Positions 63,683-64,000 of a stretch of 64,000 bases of DNA are shown here, piece after piece (position 1 is the first letter of the stretch; each line of letters starts with the position of its first letter). The notes below the pieces were generated by a model. That model saw nothing but the letters and a program-made list of their open reading frames with translations. It did no database searches and was not told the DNA's origin. This DNA comes from Symbiodinium natans (taxonomy: Eukaryota; Sar; Dinophyceae; Suessiales; Symbiodiniaceae), in NCBI GenBank assembly GCA_905221605.1, contig CAJNDS010002360.1, positions 306,001 through 370,000 of the forward strand, given 5' to 3'. Both the position numbers and the translations under genes were made by a program.

Positions 63683-63780
63683 TTCTTAGGGTTTAGGGTT
63701 TGGGGTTTAGGGTTTGGGGTTTAGGGTTTGGGGTTTAGGGTTTGGGGTTTAGGGTTTAGGGTTTGGGGTTTAGGGTTTGT
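63683..63780 (+). repeat. TTTAGGG/TTTGGGG alternating array
   Basis: About thirteen heptamers strictly alternating canonical and TTTGGGG for much of its length, suggesting a 14-bp higher-order unit. Confidence 0.97.
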
Positions 63781-63890
63781 TTCTGGTTTGAGGCTTGAGG
63801 TTTTGGGTTTCGGGCTTGTTTAGAGTTTGGGGCTTCGAGGTGTTGGTGGTCTCATGGCGTTGAGCTGTAAGGATTGATGTTTCAAGGTTT

Positions 63891-63995
63891 ACTGGCTGGT
63901 TCTTAGTAGGGAATGAGGGAATGAGGGCCTATATAAGCCCTTAAAGGTATGTGTAGGGCCCTCATTCCCTCATTCCCTACTAAGAACCAGCCAGT
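63891..63995. mobile_element. Perfect 39-bp inverted repeat, MITE-like hairpin
   Basis: 63891-63929 (starting ACTGGCTGGTTCTTAGTAGG) is the exact reverse complement of 63957-63995, with a 27-base loop. Degenerate single arms occur at about 27985-28021, 46342-46370 and 48366-48392. Confidence 0.92.
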
Positions 63996-64000
63996 TGGTG

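Overview
This window looks like nuclear DNA from a dinoflagellate, probably one of the symbiotic (Symbiodiniaceae-like) types. The signs are: plant/alveolate-type telomere heptamers (TTTAGGG/CCCTAAA) scattered internally along almost the whole window; genes cut into many short GC-rich exons (about 40-120 bp) that use GT, GC and perhaps GA donors; most supported genes on one strand; and long low-complexity spacers. I see no rRNA, tRNA or CRISPR, and nothing prokaryotic. The taxon is an inference. All gene models were read by eye from frame, splice sites and exon phase, with no transcripts and no database search.

Layout. 1.9-3.9 kb: a six-exon + strand gene of unknown function with chain-consistent exon phases. 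4.4-13.4 kb: several short + strand coding candidates of unknown function. 13.5-14.9 kb: a duplicated segment and long microsatellites. 15.75-17.3 kb: a secreted/membrane HYR-domain protein. 18.7-20.9 kb: a small membrane protein, then an intronless endonuclease/exonuclease/phosphatase-family enzyme, the clearest single ORF in the window. 23.6-27.1 kb: a C-x2-C zinc-knuckle terminal exon, a gene with a secreted-looking C-terminal exon, and a helical protein. 28.3-32.1 kb: a nine-exon phospholipid scramblase. 32.9-52.4 kb: about thirty micro-exons whose peptides look like leucine/alanine-rich helical hairpin repeats (RAP/FASTK, heptatricopeptide/octotricopeptide-like), presumably one very large gene or two. 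48.5-50.5 kb and 52.8-57.4 kb: satellites, palindromic tandem repeats and AT-rich repeat blocks. 57.9-61.7 kb: exons of one or two further + strand genes. 62.4-63.4 kb: a terminal exon on the minus strand beside a minisatellite made of copies of its own splice acceptor.

Main result. The internal telomere-like arrays are not placed at random relative to exons. For about thirty candidate exons the intron begins directly with the repeat (donor GTTTAGGG or a one-base variant), and the introns end after a (CCCTAAA)n array followed by an AG acceptor. On the sense strand these introns therefore carry TTTAGGG at the 5' end and CCCTAAA at the 3' end, so the two intron ends are complementary and could pair. 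Using this rule I located further exons (for example 1862-1955, 24545-24625 and 61561-61688). The introns also hold several families of short inverted-repeat elements (MITE-like), one of which has a telomere array inserted inside it.
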